A stretch of 64,000 nucleotides of DNA from Opitutia bacterium (GTDB lineage Bacteria > Verrucomicrobiota > Verrucomicrobiia > Opitutales > Opitutaceae), in NCBI GenBank assembly GCA_016187945.1, contig JACPIT010000005.1:992001-1056000 (forward strand), written 5' to 3'. The notes beneath the pieces are model-generated. The model saw only the letters and a program-made list of their open reading frames with translations. It had not been told where the DNA came from and ran no database searches. The first letter of the stretch is position 1, and the number at the start of each line of letters is the position of its first letter. This document shows, piece after piece, positions 27,239 through 35,420 of this stretch. The position numbers were made by a program, and so were the translations under genes.

Positions 27239-27853
27239 GTGAACCCGTTTCTGCTTCGATCAGACTCGCGACCTGCCCACCTGCGCCGATGGCGCGCCGG
27301 GATCGTTTGCGCCTGCCTGGCGTCGATCGGGGTGACGAACGCGGAAGCGAACCGCATGACCACGGGCGTGGTCATCGATCGTGTCACCCTGCTCAAGGCG
27401 ATCGACATCGCGATGGAAGGGAAGGCCGCGGTGCCAGTGACCTTCAGCGCCGAGCACTATGCGCTGGTGCGGCACGAGTGGATATCGGGATTCATGGAGC
27501 GTTTCCGCGAGGATCTTTCGCACAAGAACGTGCCGGTGAGCCTGGTGCGTGCGGACAGCGGCTGGCGTCCGGCGTTCAACTGCACGGCGTTCACCGACCT
27601 GTTTCTCGGCAACGCGGCTGCCGAACTGTTGGTCGATCAATGGCACGATCGAGTGCAGGCGGAACGGCCGGCGATCGTCGCCGTATGGTATACGCCCGAT
27701 CGCGCGCCGCTCGATCGAGAAAACCGTCACCGCCAGGCGCACAGCGTCGTCTTGATCTTCACCGACATCGGACCGGTGTTCGTCGACCCGCAATGCGGCC
27801 CGGTCAGTCTGACGGTTTCGGAACTGCGGACCGTCGTGCACCGGCGCGCGTGA
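27239..27853 (+). CDS. Putative secreted cysteine hydrolase-like protein (paralogue of 50897-51454)
   Basis: 204 residues from a GTG start at 27239. An N-terminal hydrophobic stretch (RAGIVCACLASIGVTNAEA) looks like a signal peptide. The body contains Cys115 (PAFNCTAF), His168 (RQAHSVVLIF) and Asp183 (VFVDPQCG), the order and spacing of papain-like or transglutaminase-like folds. The protein at 50897-51454 has the same three residues in the same surroundings, with an identical His-to-Asp spacing of 15. No named family is recognised; enzymatic activity is inferred only from this pattern. It is convergent with the carboxylase gene, the gap being a GC-rich palindrome. Confidence 0.6.
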   Translation: MNPFLLRSDSRPAHLRRWRAGIVCACLASIGVTNAEANRMTTGVVIDRVTLLKAIDIAMEGKAAVPVTFSAEHYALVRHEWISGFMERFREDLSHKNVPVSLVRADSGWRPAFNCTAFTDLFLGNAAAELLVDQWHDRVQAERPAIVAVWYTPDRAPLDRENRHRQAHSVVLIFTDIGPVFVDPQCGPVSLTVSELRTVVHRRA

Positions 27854-27931
27854 CGTGGAGGGCCCGCGTCCCCGCGGGTCGCGCTCCGTCCGCGCATGCG
27901 TATCGGCCCGCGGGGACGCGGGCCCTCCGGC
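27854..27931. repeat. GC-rich palindromic element (GGAG type)
   Basis: GGAGGGCCCGCGTCCCCGCG near the left end and its complement near the right end, separated by a spacer. It fills the whole gap between the convergent genes ending at 27853 and 27932. Confidence 0.8.
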
Positions 27932-29656
27932 TCACACCTGGAGCACGCCGGTGTGGAAACTCGCGCTCGGGGTCGGACGACAGGCGAGAGCGAAGGCGCG
28001 GAGAAGTGTCGCGCGGGTCTCGTGCGGTTGGATGAGCGCGTCGACCCAGCCGCGCGCGGCGCCATAGCGGATGTCGGTTTGCTCCACGTAGCCGGCTTTC
28101 ACCTGCGCGCGCAGCGCGTCGAGTTCCTCCTTCGTGCGTTCCTGCTTGGAGGATTTGGCGAGGATGTTGAACACGACGTCGCTCGCCTGCGCGGCACCCA
28201 TGACGGCGTATTTGGCGTGCGGCCAGGCGAAGATGAAGCGCGGGTCGAAGGCCTTGCCGCACATCGCGTAGTTGCCGGCGCCGAACGAGCCGCCGGTGAC
28301 GACGGTGATCTTCGGCACGGTGGAGTTGCTGAGCGCGTTCACCATCTTCGCGCCGCTGCGGATGATGCCGCTCTGCTCGGCGTCCTTGCCGACCATGAAG
28401 CCCGACACGTCCTGCAGGAACAGCAGCGGCACGCGCGTCTGGTTGCAGTCCATGATGAATCGCGCGCCCTTGTCGGCGCTGTCGGCGTAGATCACGCCGG
28501 GCATCTGCAGGCCCGCGGCGCCGGCGGCTTTCGACTGCACGCGCATGCGCTGGTTGGCGACGATGCCGATCGGCCGGCCGCCGAGCCGCGCGAAGGCGCA
28601 GACGATGGATTTGCCGTAGTCGGCCTTGTATTCGTCGAGCGAGCCGGTGTCCACGAGGCAGCGAATAACGTCGCGCACGTCGTATTCCTTGCGTCCGTCG
28701 ACGGAGACGAGTTCGTAGATGCGGCTCGCCGGAAATTCCGGCGAGAGTTGAGAGTTGAGAGCTGAGGGTTGAGAGCTGGGAACTGTGGAGACGGTTTCTG
28801 TAGGAGCGGCTTTACGCCGCGATTCGTCCGGCTGCGTGGCTGCATCGTCGCGGCGTAAAGCCGCTCCTACAGCTTCCGCCGGCAGCAGCGCAATCAAGCT
28901 GCGCAACCGCTTCAGCGCCGCGGGATCGTCCTTCTCCTTGAAATCCACCGTGCCGGAAATCTCCGCGTGCATCGCGGCGCCGCCGAGCGTCTCGGTGTCG
29001 GTTTCCTGGCCGATGGCGGCTTTCACGAGCTGCGGGCCGGCGAGGTAGAGGCCGCTACCCTCGGTCATGAGGATCTTGTCGCAGAGCACGGGCAGATACG
29101 CGCCGCCCGCGACGCAGTTGCCCATGATGGCGGCGTATTGCGGGATGCCAGCGGCGGAGATGACGGCGTTGTTGCGGAAGATGCGGCCGAAGTCGTCCTC
29201 GTCGGGGAAAATCTCGTCCTGCATCGGCAGGAACACGCCGGCGGAATCGACGAGGTAGACGAGCGGCAAATTGCACTCGAAGGCGATGCGCTGCGCGCGG
29301 AGGACCTTCTTGCACGTCATCGGGACGAACGCTCCGGCCTTCACGGTGGCGTCGTTGGCGACGATCATGCACGGATGGCCGGCGATGTCGCCGATGCCGG
29401 TGACGACGCCCGCGCCGGGGAACGCGCCCCACTCGCGATACATGCCGTGCGCCGCCCAGAGGCCGACCTCGAGGAACGAGTCCGGCGAGTCGATCAGCGC
29501 CGCGATGCGTTCACGGACGAAGAGACGCCCGAGCTTGTGCTGGCGCTCCTGCCCCGCCGCGCCGCCGCCGTCGCGCAGGGCGGCTTCCTGCTGTGCGACT
29601 TCATTGCAGCGGTCGAGAAGGGCGGGAGTGGTGGAAGGGGTGGTGGGTTTGTTCAC
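27932..29656 (-). CDS. Acyl-CoA carboxylase, carboxyltransferase beta subunit (MCC/PCC type)
   Basis: 574 residues. It transfers carboxyl from biotin to an acyl-CoA. The N-half has GAGVVTGIG, DSAGVFLPMQDEIFPDEDDFG and GNCVAGGAYLPVL, close to methylcrotonyl-CoA carboxylase; the C-half has GGRPIGIVANQ and VTGGSFGAGNYAMCG. The exact substrate is open (methylcrotonyl, propionyl or geranyl type); the nearby IcmF-type mutase favours branched or odd-chain acyl-CoA metabolism. The biotin-carrying alpha subunit is not in the window. About 45 residues at 255-300 between the two halves are encoded by a REPIN and an adjacent GAGTTGAG-type repeat and look like an in-frame insertion. Confidence 0.9.
   Translation of the reverse strand: MNKPTTPSTTPALLDRCNEVAQQEAALRDGGGAAGQERQHKLGRLFVRERIAALIDSPDSFLEVGLWAAHGMYREWGAFPGAGVVTGIGDIAGHPCMIVANDATVKAGAFVPMTCKKVLRAQRIAFECNLPLVYLVDSAGVFLPMQDEIFPDEDDFGRIFRNNAVISAAGIPQYAAIMGNCVAGGAYLPVLCDKILMTEGSGLYLAGPQLVKAAIGQETDTETLGGAAMHAEISGTVDFKEKDDPAALKRLRSLIALLPAEAVGAALRRDDAATQPDESRRKAAPTETVSTVPSSQPSALNSQLSPEFPASRIYELVSVDGRKEYDVRDVIRCLVDTGSLDEYKADYGKSIVCAFARLGGRPIGIVANQRMRVQSKAAGAAGLQMPGVIYADSADKGARFIMDCNQTRVPLLFLQDVSGFMVGKDAEQSGIIRSGAKMVNALSNSTVPKITVVTGGSFGAGNYAMCGKAFDPRFIFAWPHAKYAVMGAAQASDVVFNILAKSSKQERTKEELDALRAQVKAGYVEQTDIRYGAARGWVDALIQPHETRATLLRAFALACRPTPSASFHTGVLQV
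28800..28870. repeat. REPIN inside the carboxylase gene, in frame
   Basis: Starts GTAGGAGCGGCTTTACGCCG and ends in the complementary unit. Read on the minus strand it encodes VGAALRRD...SRRKAAPT. A GAGTTGAG-like repeat (28742-28785) adjoins it. It lies between the two crotonase-like halves of the enzyme. Confidence 0.9.
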
Positions 29657-29662
29657 GCGGCG

Positions 29663-30082
29663 TTAGCGTTTAGAAATTTCCATGTGCTCCTCCGGGCCGA
29701 ATCGGTCGAAAACGTAGTGCGAAATCGTAACGCCCTTAAGATTCCATGTGTGGCTGGGGAAACCTTCTGATCCGGGCGTGGAATAGTTCGGTTTGCCGAA
29801 TACGGACTCGAAGCTCCGCTGAAACCCATCGAATGATACTCGTTGGTCGGAATAGTCATGTCGGAAGAATTCAAGACGAGTGAGTCGCCCGGTTTCGTGC
29901 AGGTGAAATCCCACGAGGCAATGGAGGCCCGCAATAGGCTGCGCTTCGATCGTGTAGTATCCGGCCGTAACTTTTTTCAGAGAAGGGATCGACGCGAGCA
30001 GTTGCTCAAGGGCGACGCAGTCAATGCTCCAAGGGATAAATATCCGTGGCTCGAAAATCTCAAATCCGTCGCTGATGTTCAT
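29663..30082 (-). CDS. Hypothetical protein next to toxin-antitoxin genes
   Basis: 139 residues from the ATG at 30082. It is soluble and looks alpha/beta (FIPWSIDCVALEQLLASIPS; FFRHDYSDQRVSFDGFQRSF). No family is recognised; small single-domain proteins like this are often immunity proteins, but nothing proves that here. Composition is A/T-richer than the flanking metabolic genes. Upstream in the same direction lies a duplicated fragment of the mutase gene and the ParE-type toxin; downstream the carboxylase gene starts 6 bp after its stop. Confidence 0.6.
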   Translation of the reverse strand: MNISDGFEIFEPRIFIPWSIDCVALEQLLASIPSLKKVTAGYYTIEAQPIAGLHCLVGFHLHETGRLTRLEFFRHDYSDQRVSFDGFQRSFESVFGKPNYSTPGSEGFPSHTWNLKGVTISHYVFDRFGPEEHMEISKR

Positions 30083-30086
30083 CTTG

Positions 30087-30200
30087 ATCACACCATCGGC
30101 CGGAACTTGCCGACTACGCCGGTGAGACAGGCCGTGATTTGGCCGAGGGAGCAAACTTCGACGGTGTTCACGAGTTCGCCGAAGACGTTGCTGCGAGTTG
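30087..30200 (-). pseudogene. Duplicated 3' fragment of the IcmF-type mutase gene
   Basis: About 112 bp nearly identical to the last part of the mutase gene at 30779-30895, with a handful of mismatches and one 6-bp gap. In the mutase frame it would read the family C-terminus (FGELVNTVEVCSLGQ...VGKFRPM), but it has no start and no upstream body. The two copies bracket the toxin-antitoxin pair as direct repeats. Confidence 0.85.
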
Positions 30201-30215
30201 AAATGATCGCGCTCA

Positions 30216-30506
30216 TCATCTGAGCTGCTGACGAATCCAGTTCGGCGAGCGACGGCAGTCCAGAACCGCCGCGACAAAGACGGTATCGCCTTCGACGGCG
30301 TAGTAGATGCCAGTCGAGAATTTGCGAACCAGGTGACGATGGTAGCTTGCCACGCGCCGATGGATGCCGGCAGTGGTGGAGAGCGAGTCGATCTCAGCTT
30401 TCAGCGTGCGGACGTAGTGGCTCCCCACTCCGGGCGATTGTTTTTCGTAGAACCAAAAACCAGCCAGCAGGTCGAGCTGGGCTCGGTTAAGAATCACGAC
30501 TTTCAT
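30216..30506 (-). CDS. ParE/RelE-superfamily toxin
   Basis: 96 residues. The pattern ILNRAQLDLLAGFWFYEKQS followed by HYVRTLKAEIDSL, and the C-terminal strands (RKFSTGIYYAVEGDTVFVAA then LDCRRSP), is typical of ParE-type toxins, which poison gyrase, or RelE-type ribosome-dependent RNases. Sequence alone does not choose between the two. Its start overlaps the antitoxin gene stop by 20 bases. A fragment of the mutase gene follows it. Confidence 0.85.
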   Translation of the reverse strand: MKVVILNRAQLDLLAGFWFYEKQSPGVGSHYVRTLKAEIDSLSTTAGIHRRVASYHRHLVRKFSTGIYYAVEGDTVFVAAVLDCRRSPNWIRQQLR

Positions 30507-30735
30507 TTGGGCGGCCGCGTGCGATGGCCTCGTCGATCTGCCGCTTGGCGACTTCCCAATCGATGTAGTGCTCCTTGCCTTCCTTCACGAGCTGTTCGCG
30601 CTCGCGCAGGATTTCGAGGTGCCACTCGGGGATCGGAATGTCGTCAGGATTGCGACTGAGATCGGCCCAAATCTCTTCCATCAGCCGGAGCTTCTCCTCG
30701 ACCGTCATCTTATCGAGTGGAAGGGTGATGTTCAT
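30487..30735 (-). CDS. Addiction-module antitoxin
   Basis: 82 residues, matching the addiction-module component family: LPLDKMTVEEKLRLMEEIWADL, the IPIPEWHLEILREREQ segment, then DWEVAKRQIDEAI. Such proteins neutralise the cognate ParE/RelE toxin and usually repress their own operon. It is first in the pair, as is usual for antitoxins. It starts 43 bp after the mutase stop, on the same strand. Confidence 0.88.
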   Translation of the reverse strand: MNITLPLDKMTVEEKLRLMEEIWADLSRNPDDIPIPEWHLEILREREQLVKEGKEHYIDWEVAKRQIDEAIARGRPNESRDS

Positions 30736-30778
30736 GGGCGGAACGTAGGCGGGGTGAAGGGTGAGGCAAATCCAGAAA

Positions 30779-32650
30779 TCACACCATCGGCCGGAACTTG
30801 CCGACTACGCCGGTGAGGCACGCTGTGACTTGGCCGAGGGAGCACACTTCGACGGTGTTCACGAGTTCGCCGAAGACGTTGCCGTTGCTGCGGGCGACGT
30901 TTTCGAGGCGTTGCAGCGCTTCGGGGGCTTTCTTTGCGTGCTTCTTCTTGAAGGCTTTCAGACGCTCGACTTGCAGGCGCTGCTTCTTCGGCGGCGTGCG
31001 GGCGAGGGGGACGTTCGGGTGCGCTTCCGCGGAAACGTATTTGTTGAGGCCGATGATCGGGCGCTGGTGCGCGTAGATCTGTTTTTCGTAGGCGTGGCCG
31101 GCTTCCTGGATTTTACTGCGCTGGTAGCGTTGCTCCATCGCGGCGATGACGCCGCCGAGCGTGTCCATCTCGCGGAAGACATCGAGGATGCCTTTCTCGA
31201 CCTGGCGCTCGAGCGCGAGCAGGCCGGGCGCGCCGCCGAACATGTTCATCATGTGCTTAAACACGCCGGACTCCTCGAGGATGATCGATTGGCCGTGCGA
31301 GGCGAGGAGCGCGTATTTTTCCGTGGGCGTGGTGAACGGCTCGTCGGCGGAGTTCGAGTGGCACGAGTTGCTGTAGTTCATGTAGGCCAGCATCAGCTCG
31401 ACGGCGGTGCGCGTGAGGTTGTTCTGGAACTCGGCGGCGATGAGCGAGCGGCCGGAGGTCTGCGTGTGCAGCTTGAGGATCTGCGCCTTGGCGTCGGCGC
31501 CGAAAACGTCGCGCATGCCGATGGCCCAGATGCGGCGGCAGACGCGGCCGAGCACGAGGTATTCGACGTCGAGGCCGCAGTCCAAGAAGAACGAGAGACG
31601 CGGACCGAAGGCGTTCACGTCGGCGCCGCGCTGCTTGAGCAGCTCGACGTAGGTGAAGCCGTTCGAGAGCGTGAACGCGGCTTGTTGCACGGGCGTGGCG
31701 CCGGCTTCGGCGATGTGGTAGCCGGAGATCGAGACGGGATACCAGCGCGGCATGTTGGGCACGCACCACTCCATCATGTCGCCGAGGAAGCGCAGCGAGG
31801 CGTCGATGGGGAAGATGACTTCGTTCTGCGCCTGCACTTCCTTGAGCATGTCGGCCTGGATCGTGCCGCGGAGATTGCCGACGCAGTCGGGGCCGAAGCG
31901 GCGCTTCGCAGCGGCGATGAACATTGCGAGGATGATCGGCGCGGGCGCGTTCATCGTCATGGAGACGGAGGCGTCCTTGCGCGTGAGGTCGAAGCCGGCG
32001 AAGAGCCGCTGCATGTCCTCGACCGTGTCGATCGCGACGCCGCCTTCGCCGACTTTGCCGAGCACGCCTTCGTGATCGGAATCGAGGCCGTAGAGCGTGG
32101 GGCCGTCGAACGCGGTGGAGAGGCGCAGGCTCTTTTGGTTTCGCGAAAGGTATTTGAAGCGCGCGTTGGTGTCCTCCGCCAGGCCGAGGCCGGCGAAGAG
32201 GCGCATGGGTTCCTCGCCGGTGGGAGCGGTAATGGGAGCGGAGGAGGCGGATGCCTTGGGGGGGCGCGCGTTGACCTCAACGCGCGTGGAACTCTCGCTT
32301 GCCGGCGCGGCTTTGAGCGCGTTGGGGGCAACGCGCTCCACCTTTTCGGACACGTCGCGGTCGAGATACATCTCGCGGTAGGCGGCGGTGGCGTAGGGGA
32401 ACTGGCCGGGTAGGCCTTGGCCGAGGAGGTAGTCGGCGATGGCGCCAGGCTCGTCGGTGTCGGGGAGCGCGAGGCGCGGGAGGCGCGTGCCGGTGGGCGA
32501 GGTGGTGTGGTCGACGCGCGCGCGGATTTTTTCCCAGCGCGCGCGGAGGTCGGCGGCATAAGCGGCGTCGGTGCGCGCGCGCGCGACTTCGGTGCGGACG
32601 AAGGCGTTGTAGGTGTCGACGGAGTCGGCGATGCGGCCGAGGGAGCTCAT
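30779..32650 (-). CDS. IcmF-type acyl-CoA mutase, substrate-binding (mutase) subunit
   Basis: 623 residues. It is the TIM-barrel half of a cobalamin-dependent acyl-CoA mutase (isobutyryl-CoA/n-butyryl-CoA type, or a relative). Typical segments are EEPMRLFAGLGLAEDTN with RFKYLS, YGLDSDHEGVLGKVGEGGVAI, VSMTMNAPAPIILAMF, ISGYHIAEAGA and AYMNYSNSCHSNSADEP. The C-terminal FGELVNTVEVCSLGQVTACL is IcmF-like. The B12-binding and GTPase chaperone parts are encoded just upstream at 32790-34115, so IcmF is split in two here; together they total 1064 residues, close to fused IcmF. A REPIN adds about 27 residues near position 103-130, before the barrel. Confidence 0.9.
   Translation of the reverse strand: MSSLGRIADSVDTYNAFVRTEVARARTDAAYAADLRARWEKIRARVDHTTSPTGTRLPRLALPDTDEPGAIADYLLGQGLPGQFPYATAAYREMYLDRDVSEKVERVAPNALKAAPASESSTRVEVNARPPKASASSAPITAPTGEEPMRLFAGLGLAEDTNARFKYLSRNQKSLRLSTAFDGPTLYGLDSDHEGVLGKVGEGGVAIDTVEDMQRLFAGFDLTRKDASVSMTMNAPAPIILAMFIAAAKRRFGPDCVGNLRGTIQADMLKEVQAQNEVIFPIDASLRFLGDMMEWCVPNMPRWYPVSISGYHIAEAGATPVQQAAFTLSNGFTYVELLKQRGADVNAFGPRLSFFLDCGLDVEYLVLGRVCRRIWAIGMRDVFGADAKAQILKLHTQTSGRSLIAAEFQNNLTRTAVELMLAYMNYSNSCHSNSADEPFTTPTEKYALLASHGQSIILEESGVFKHMMNMFGGAPGLLALERQVEKGILDVFREMDTLGGVIAAMEQRYQRSKIQEAGHAYEKQIYAHQRPIIGLNKYVSAEAHPNVPLARTPPKKQRLQVERLKAFKKKHAKKAPEALQRLENVARSNGNVFGELVNTVEVCSLGQVTACLTGVVGKFRPMV
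32261..32341. repeat. REPIN inside the mutase gene, in frame (81 bp)
   Basis: GTGGAGCGCGTTG-type element, 81 bp (27 codons). On the minus strand it encodes VERVAPNAL...STRVEVNAR. Same family as two elements inside the copper ATPase gene (58723-58776 and 58957-59040). Confidence 0.85.
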
Positions 32651-32659
32651 GCGAAGGAA

Positions 32660-32764
32660 ATCTTTCTCTTAATCTTTCTCTTTCCTCTTTCTCTCGGCTG
32701 GGGAGCTTTCTCGTGCGTGTTCTCGGAGGGGAGAAAGAGAAAGATTAAGAGAAAGAGGAAAGAT
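32660..32764. repeat. Pyrimidine/purine inverted repeat between the two IcmF halves
   Basis: A pyrimidine-rich arm at 32660-32694 and a purine-rich arm at 32731-32764 are complementary over more than 20 bases around TTTCTCTTAATCTTTCTCTT. It takes up most of the 139-bp gap between the split IcmF genes and could form a long hairpin in the message. Confidence 0.85.
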
Positions 32765-32789
32765 TGCGGAGGCGTGGGTCGGGAGTCGG

Positions 32790-34115
32790 TTAGAGTTTGA
32801 GCTGGCAGGCGGGTTCGCCGCCGGTGGAGACGGTGAGGCCGGCGCGGGCGGCGATGGCGTCGAAAAGAGCGCTCACGCCGGGGTCGAAATGTTTCGCCGC
32901 CGTCGTGGTGTGGAGCGTCTGGTCTTTGCCGTTTTGGTCGAGGCGCGCTTGAATCTCGGCCTTCGCGGTGTGGGCCATTGGGTGGTCGCACTTGTTCAGC
33001 GCGACGAAATCGGCTCCATTGAGCAGCGCGATTTTTTGGAGCTGGATGCGGCCGCCGTAGTAGGGCGCGAGGACAAAGAGCGAGGCGTCGACGAGCTTCT
33101 GGCTGCCGAAGACGCCGAAGGGATCGCTCTCCTGGCCGACGCCGACAGACTCGACGAGGATGAGGTCGAACTCGCCGGAGTTTCTCAAAATTTCGATCGC
33201 GGCCGGGGCGGCGGCGCTGAGGCCGGTGAGGCTGCCGCGCGTGGCCATCGAGCGGAAGAACACGCGGTCGTCCTGCGCGTAGATCGCGCTGACGCGGTCG
33301 CCAAGGATCGCGCCGCCGACCCGCAAGCCTGCGGACTCGGCGCCGCCGACCCGCGAACTCGCGAACTCGGCGCCGCGCGAACCGGGATGCGACGGGTCGT
33401 TGGCGAGGATGGCGATGCGGCCGGTGGGACAGTGACGCAGGAAACGCGAGGTGAGTTCGTCGATGAGCGTGGATTTGCCGGCGCCGCCGGGGCCGGCGAT
33501 GCCGAGGACGTGCGCGCGGTGCGAAGCTGTAGGAGCGGCTTTATGCCGCGATTGCTTCGAGCGCGATGCCGCGGTCGGATCGCGGCGTAAAGCCGCTCCT
33601 ACAGTAAACGCTTCGGTCTCCGCGAGGGTGATGGCGCGGGCGAGGGCGCGGTCGCCGCGGAATTTCGCGTTCGGTTTCGCGTCGCGCGCGTAGTCGCGCT
33701 TGATGAGCTCCATGATGTCGTCGAGCGGCGTGCCGGCGAAGAAGATGCGGTCGGTGCCCTGGCGCTTCATCACGCGTTCGTCGGCGGGCGTGATCGTGCC
33801 GCCGCCGCCGCCGAAGACGGGGATGTCGCCACTGCCGCGGGCTTTCAGTTGATCGACGACTTCCTTGAAGAAGACGATGTGGCCGCCGTTGTAGGAACTG
33901 AGGCCGACAACGTTGACGTCCTCCTGAATCGCAGCGCGGGCGATGGCCGTGGCCGACTGGTGGTAACCGAGGTAGATGACCTCGATGCCGTGGCGGGCGA
34001 GTTCGATGTTGATGGTCGTGACGGCGCTGTCGTGCCCATCGCAGATCGGCACCGCGGTCAGGATGCGGAGCGGAGCGGCGGGGGCGGCAGCGCGGCGGGG
34101 AGTGGCGGCGGCCAT
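32790..34115 (-). CDS. IcmF-type B12-binding and G-protein chaperone subunit
   Basis: 441 residues. Residues about 15-145 are a B12-binding domain with the base-off signature (ICDGHDSAVT, His as cobalt ligand; GLSSYNGGH; VFGGGGGTITP). Residues about 200-430 are a MeaB/ArgK-type GTPase with Walker A GPGGAGKSTL, DPSHPG, LVESVGVGQ and the NKCD guanine motif; it gates cofactor loading and protection of the mutase. The ATG at 34115 was chosen by fit to the domain; an upstream ATG at 34154 would add 13 residues. A REPIN adds about 25 residues between the B12 and GTPase domains. The mutase subunit follows after 139 bp. Confidence 0.9.
   Translation of the reverse strand: MAAATPRRAAAPAAPLRILTAVPICDGHDSAVTTINIELARHGIEVIYLGYHQSATAIARAAIQEDVNVVGLSSYNGGHIVFFKEVVDQLKARGSGDIPVFGGGGGTITPADERVMKRQGTDRIFFAGTPLDDIMELIKRDYARDAKPNAKFRGDRALARAITLAETEAFTVGAALRRDPTAASRSKQSRHKAAPTASHRAHVLGIAGPGGAGKSTLIDELTSRFLRHCPTGRIAILANDPSHPGSRGAEFASSRVGGAESAGLRVGGAILGDRVSAIYAQDDRVFFRSMATRGSLTGLSAAAPAAIEILRNSGEFDLILVESVGVGQESDPFGVFGSQKLVDASLFVLAPYYGGRIQLQKIALLNGADFVALNKCDHPMAHTAKAEIQARLDQNGKDQTLHTTTAAKHFDPGVSALFDAIAARAGLTVSTGGEPACQLKL
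33529..33602. repeat. REPIN inside the IcmF GTPase gene, in frame
   Basis: Starts GTAGGAGCGGCTTTATGCCG, ends in the complementary unit. On the minus strand it encodes VGAALRRD...SRHKAAPT, the same peptide ends as the element in the carboxylase gene. It lies in the linker between the B12 domain and the GTPase P-loop. Confidence 0.9.
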
Positions 34116-34334
34116 AGGATAGCTATGACATACGGCGGCGCGAAGCATGCGCAACCTCCCAACGGCGCCGGGCGCGCAGAGTGCAGAGTCGCTAATGTAG
34201 CCCTATGAGCGGCGAATGGCCGCGTAAACGGCGCGGTGCGCCGACGCGGTTGGGGGGGGCAGGCGCGTTCCCGTTTGGCAGGGCGCGAGCGGTGGCGCGT
34301 TCGACAGTGGGGTGCGGATGTGTAGGGTTGGCGG

Positions 34335-35288
34335 ATGCAATTCCGGGATTTGAACGAGGCGCAGTTGCTGGCAGTGGCGATCGGCGCGGAGGAGGAGGAC
34401 GCGCGGATTTATCGGGATTTTGCGGAGAGGCTGCGGGGGAATTTTCCGGCGTCGGCGGACTTGTTCGCGCGCATGGCCGAGGAGGAGGACGGACACCGGC
34501 ATCGGCTGATCGATGTATACCGCGCGCGTTTCGGTGAACACATTCCGCTCATTCGGCGGCAGGACGTGAAAGGATTTCTGGTGCGTCGGCCGTCGTGGCT
34601 GGCGCAGACGCTTCGCCCGGAGCGGGCGCGCGAGGAGGCGGCGATGATGGAGATCGAGGCGCGGCGTTTCTACGAAGCGGCGGCGGCGCGCGCGGGCGAC
34701 GCGGGCGTGCGGCAATTGCTCGGCGATCTGGCGCAGGAAGAGGGGCGCCACGAGGCGACGGCGGTGATGGTCGACAGCGCGCAGCAGGCATCGGGGCAGG
34801 TCGAGGAAGAGGCGCACGCGGCGCGGCGGTTGTTCGTGCTGCGCTTCGTGCAGCCGGGGCTGGCGGGATTGATGGACGGCTCGGTGTCGACCCTCGCGCC
34901 GCTCTTCGCGGCGGCGTTTGCGACGAACAACACGGTCGAGACGTTCAAGGTCGGGCTCGCGGCGTCGGTCGGCGCGGGGATCAGCATGGGGTTTGCAGAG
35001 GCGTTGTCGGACGACGGCAAGCTGAGCGGGCGCGGTGCGCCGTGGCTGCGCGGCGTGGTGTGCGGGTTGATGACGACGCTCGGCGGCATCGGGCATACGC
35101 TGCCGTATCTCGTGGATAATTTTCGGCTGGCGACGAACGTCGCGATCGCGGTCGTGGCGGTGGAGCTCGGCGCGATCGCGTGGATCCGGAAGCGCTACAT
35201 GGACACCCCGCTCACGTCGGCGGTGTTTCAGGTCGTGGTGGGCGGCGTGCTCGTGTTTCTCGCGGGCTGGTGGATCGGCGTGGGGTGA
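34335..35288 (+). CDS. mbfA: Membrane-bound ferritin-like iron exporter, erythrin-VIT1 fusion (MbfA type)
   Basis: 317 residues. The N-terminal half is a ferritin-like four-helix domain with repeated ExxH and E/D motifs ([52 protein letters not shown]) that would bind a di-iron centre. The C-terminal part is a VIT1/CCC1-type transporter starting [20 protein letters not shown] with about five membrane helices. MbfA proteins export iron from the cytoplasm and protect against iron and peroxide stress. It is divergent from the IcmF operon, and the 219-bp gap between them holds both promoters. Confidence 0.92.
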   Translation: MQFRDLNEAQLLAVAIGAEEEDARIYRDFAERLRGNFPASADLFARMAEEEDGHRHRLIDVYRARFGEHIPLIRRQDVKGFLVRRPSWLAQTLRPERAREEAAMMEIEARRFYEAAAARAGDAGVRQLLGDLAQEEGRHEATAVMVDSAQQASGQVEEEAHAARRLFVLRFVQPGLAGLMDGSVSTLAPLFAAAFATNNTVETFKVGLAASVGAGISMGFAEALSDDGKLSGRGAPWLRGVVCGLMTTLGGIGHTLPYLVDNFRLATNVAIAVVAVELGAIAWIRKRYMDTPLTSAVFQVVVGGVLVFLAGWWIGVG

Positions 35289-35295
35289 GCGCGGG

Positions 35296-35403
35296 GTCGG
35301 CTCCGCACCGAGCCGGCTCGTCGGGACGACTCGCCCTACCTCTTGCGCTGCGGTGGCGACCGAGCGCAAAATCGCGGCGGCGAGGGGACTCGCCGCCCTT
35401 CCT
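35296..35403. repeat. Degenerate palindromic repeat region
   Basis: Contains GGCTCGTCGGGACGACTCGC then CCTACC, close to the right ends of the elements in cusA, followed by a second palindrome (GGCGGCGAGGGGACTCGCCGCC). It lies between the convergent mbfA and PEP-CTERM genes and is probably an eroded REPIN. Confidence 0.45.
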
Positions 35404-35420
35404 CGATGGCGCCGGTCGAC

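Noticed and set aside
30761-32413. Long open frame antisense to the mutase gene
   Set aside because: Mutase motifs on the minus strand are unmistakable; the antisense product shows no family features.
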